Made by a program: the position numbers and the translations under genes
DNA from: Candidatus Nomurabacteria bacterium
GTDB lineage: Bacteria; Patescibacteriota; Minisyncoccia; Phycocordibacterales; UBA9973
Assembly (NCBI GenBank): GCA_003157195.1
Contig: PMIU01000096.1
Span: forward strand, 344-6,447
Direction of reading: 5' to 3'
DNA length: 6,104 nucleotides
The notes under the pieces: model-generated
Database searches by the model: none
Told to the model about the DNA's origin: nothing
What the model saw: the letters and a program-made list of their open reading frames with translations, nothing else
Part shown: positions 4,626-6,104 of the stretch, in pieces
Layout: every line of letters begins with the position of its first letter
Position numbering within the stretch: position 1 is the first letter of the stretch

Positions 4626-6020
4626 TTATTTATGATCCCCGTTCCAGCCAAAAAGTTTGCCAATAGCTTCGGCATTCTCCCGTTTTCGAGCAATTTTAAT
4701 AGTGCCATCTTGCGCCACAATTTTCATCGGAGCGGAAAGTAGGCAGTGGTGAGAAGAGAGTCCATCCTGGTAAGCTCCCGTGTCGAGCATTGCCACCAGC
4801 TGATCTTGATCTTCTTTTAATTTCGGCAAGAGAATGTAGTTTCCACCGGCTGTGTATTTGTCGTCCGAGTCACAAGTGCTACCCGCCAGCCAGGTGGTCT
4901 TGAGTGGATCCTGCATATTATTGACGGGTATAGTGTGATATTTTTGGTGAATAGCCCAAGTGTCCTTTAGGTCGTTCATAAAAGACCCATCGACTATATA
5001 CCAAGCCTTGGCATTGGCTTTAGGAATTATTTTTTTATAAAGCACTTTATAAACTGTAATTTCCGCCGGAGCTACAATGTATTGTCCCCATTCCACCACC
5101 AAGTTCGGATGTTTAACTCCGGCTTTGTCGGCCAGACTTTTTAGTATTTTTATAATCTTACTGGAAACTCCTTTGGCGGTGTAAAACTTTTTCTTTTCAT
5201 AAGGAATGCCAAATCCTCCGCCAATATCTATCGTATCTAAATTGGGATGTATTTTTTGCAATTGGGTATAAATACCAAAACCGTACTTCACTCCTTCGAA
5301 AATACTTTTCTGAGTTTTAATCTGCGAACCCATATGGTAATGCATAATTTTAAGATTCTTCATCTTACTTAAATCGAGCGCGTCTTTTTCCGACAACCCA
5401 AAACGGTCAAACTTTTTATCCCAATGCGAATCAGTTTTCACATTCAGGTCTACCCGCACGCCGATGTCGCCTTTGTACTTCGAGAGCCTTTCCACCTCTT
5501 CTAAACTTTCCAATATCGGCACGATATTCATTCCCTTTGCGCGTAGTTCTTCTATCAAATCCAAATACTGGTCGGTCTTCGGACCGTTGCAAAGCACGCG
5601 AATCTTGCTGTTGAACTTTTCTCCTTCCCAAAGTTTTTTCACAATCCAGAGTTCGTTGGCCGAGGTTGCTTCTAGATTTGCGCCCTCGGAAAGAAGCGAA
5701 AGAATGAACTCTTTGTTTTGATTCACTTTCATCGGGTAATGATAGAAAAACTTTCCCCTGTAACCATAAATCTTCATATAGGCTTGGAAATAACCCATTA
5801 GGTCTTTGAGGCGGTCTTCGATAATAAAAGGGAAAACCACTTGCAGTGGTGTGCCGTATTTTTGCGCCAAGTCGTTTATGTTGTATACATGATAGCCCTC
5901 TGTCGCCGTCAGTTCTCCATCTTTACTGATGCCGAAAAATTGAGTGTTGAAATCGTCGATTCCGAGTTTCCAAAACTTTTTCCAATTCTTCCCTGGTGTT
6001 TTTGTTTTTCGTTTTCCCAT
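4626..6020 (-). CDS. SpeA-like PLP-dependent arginine/diamino-acid decarboxylase
   Basis: This 464-residue fold type III (alanine racemase-like) decarboxylase most resembles biosynthetic arginine decarboxylase (arginine to agmatine, polyamine synthesis). YPMKVNQ at 95-101 carries the PLP lysine K98. MHYHMGSQI at 226-234 and the phosphate-binding IDIGGGFGIPY at 264-274 complete the barrel. Across the dimer interface, GSTCDSDD at 380-387 supplies the catalytic cysteine C383, and GAYQD at 415-419 carries the PLP-facing tyrosine. The N-terminal FNTQFFGISKDGEL also recalls the SpeA start. However, SpeA is usually about 630 residues, and the extra helical segments are absent. VEWGQYIVAPAE (309-320) looks more like diaminopimelate or ornithine-type decarboxylases, so the substrate is uncertain. 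The ATG at 6020 fits, 28 nt after the promoter -10 box. It heads an operon with the DUF192 gene 3 nt downstream. No Shine-Dalgarno is seen. Confidence 0.85.
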   Translation of the reverse strand: MGKRKTKTPGKNWKKFWKLGIDDFNTQFFGISKDGELTATEGYHVYNINDLAQKYGTPLQVVFPFIIEDRLKDLMGYFQAYMKIYGYRGKFFYHYPMKVNQNKEFILSLLSEGANLEATSANELWIVKKLWEGEKFNSKIRVLCNGPKTDQYLDLIEELRAKGMNIVPILESLEEVERLSKYKGDIGVRVDLNVKTDSHWDKKFDRFGLSEKDALDLSKMKNLKIMHYHMGSQIKTQKSIFEGVKYGFGIYTQLQKIHPNLDTIDIGGGFGIPYEKKKFYTAKGVSSKIIKILKSLADKAGVKHPNLVVEWGQYIVAPAEITVYKVLYKKIIPKANAKAWYIVDGSFMNDLKDTWAIHQKYHTIPVNNMQDPLKTTWLAGSTCDSDDKYTAGGNYILLPKLKEDQDQLVAMLDTGAYQDGLSSHHCLLSAPMKIVAQDGTIKIARKRENAEAIGKLFGWNGDHK

Positions 6021-6047
6021 TAAAGTTAAATTAAAGTGACAAAAAAT

Positions 6048-6075
6048 AGTATAGCAAGTACCCTAGAAATGTAAA
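6048..6075 (-). promoter_or_regulatory. Promoter of the decarboxylase-DUF192 operon
   Basis: On the minus strand: TTTACA (6070-6075), 16-nt spacer, TATACT (6048-6053). The transcript should begin near 6041, leaving a leader of about 20 nt before the ATG at 6020, too short for a riboswitch. Confidence 0.75.
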
Positions 6076-6080
6076 GTATT

Positions 6081-6104
6081 ATTCCCCTCTTGAGGGGTGG
6101 CGCT
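6081..6104. repeat. Palindromic repeat cut by the right edge
   Basis: CCCCTC (6084-6089) and GAGGGG (6092-6097) pair around two bases, followed by TGGCGCT to the edge. It lies upstream of the operon promoter and may be the end of a longer dispersed repeat or part of a terminator for the upstream gene; the rest lies outside the window. No T run follows in the minus direction, so it is a poor terminator for a minus-strand gene as seen. Confidence 0.45.

Noticed and set aside
5431..6023. Frames at 5431-5631 (minus) and 5464-5721, 5841-6023 (plus)
   Set aside because: Shadows of the decarboxylase gene in other frames; low-complexity or Arg-rich translations without motifs.

Overview
The window looks like a bacterial chromosome segment, moderately AT-rich, in which every convincing gene lies on the minus strand. 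Intergenic leaders are very AT-rich, and I see no Shine-Dalgarno sequence before any start. Compact genes, short palindromic repeats and a simplified RNase P RNA suggest a small-genome uncultured lineage such as Patescibacteria/CPR (Parcubacteria-like). That assignment is inference; no rRNA or other phylogenetic marker is present to settle it.

Read in the direction of transcription (right to left): bases 6104-4134 hold a palindromic repeat cut by the window edge, a good sigma70-type promoter, and a two-gene operon. The operon encodes a short SpeA-like PLP-dependent arginine/diamino-acid decarboxylase, then, 3 nt later, a membrane-anchored DUF192 protein with a palindromic repeat inside its reading frame. 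The promoter of the RNase P RNA gene (rnpB) overlaps the end of the DUF192 gene. rnpB occupies about 4114-3748 and ends in a strong intrinsic terminator (3742-3713). A compact promoter-plus-terminator unit follows (3704-3581) and should yield a roughly 90-nt RNA, either a free small RNA or an attenuated leader. An AT-rich leader then precedes the type I glutamine synthetase gene (3482-2049).

Beyond the glutamine synthetase is a 280-bp gap with no confident gene, then a partial gene running off the left edge (1768-1). It encodes a primase-polymerase fused to a RepA/AAA-type helicase-like ATPase, the kind of replication protein carried by integrated plasmids, phages and satellites. It has its own promoter, and its presumed start codon lies in one arm of a perfect 20-bp inverted repeat.

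The right two thirds is therefore ordinary cellular content (nitrogen/amino-acid metabolism and tRNA processing); the left third looks like the edge of a mobile element next to the 3' end of glnA. I found no clear new multi-gene system. The best leads are the hairpin over the primase start, the small promoter-terminator RNA upstream of glnA, the palindrome translated inside the DUF192 gene, and the divergent RNase P RNA.
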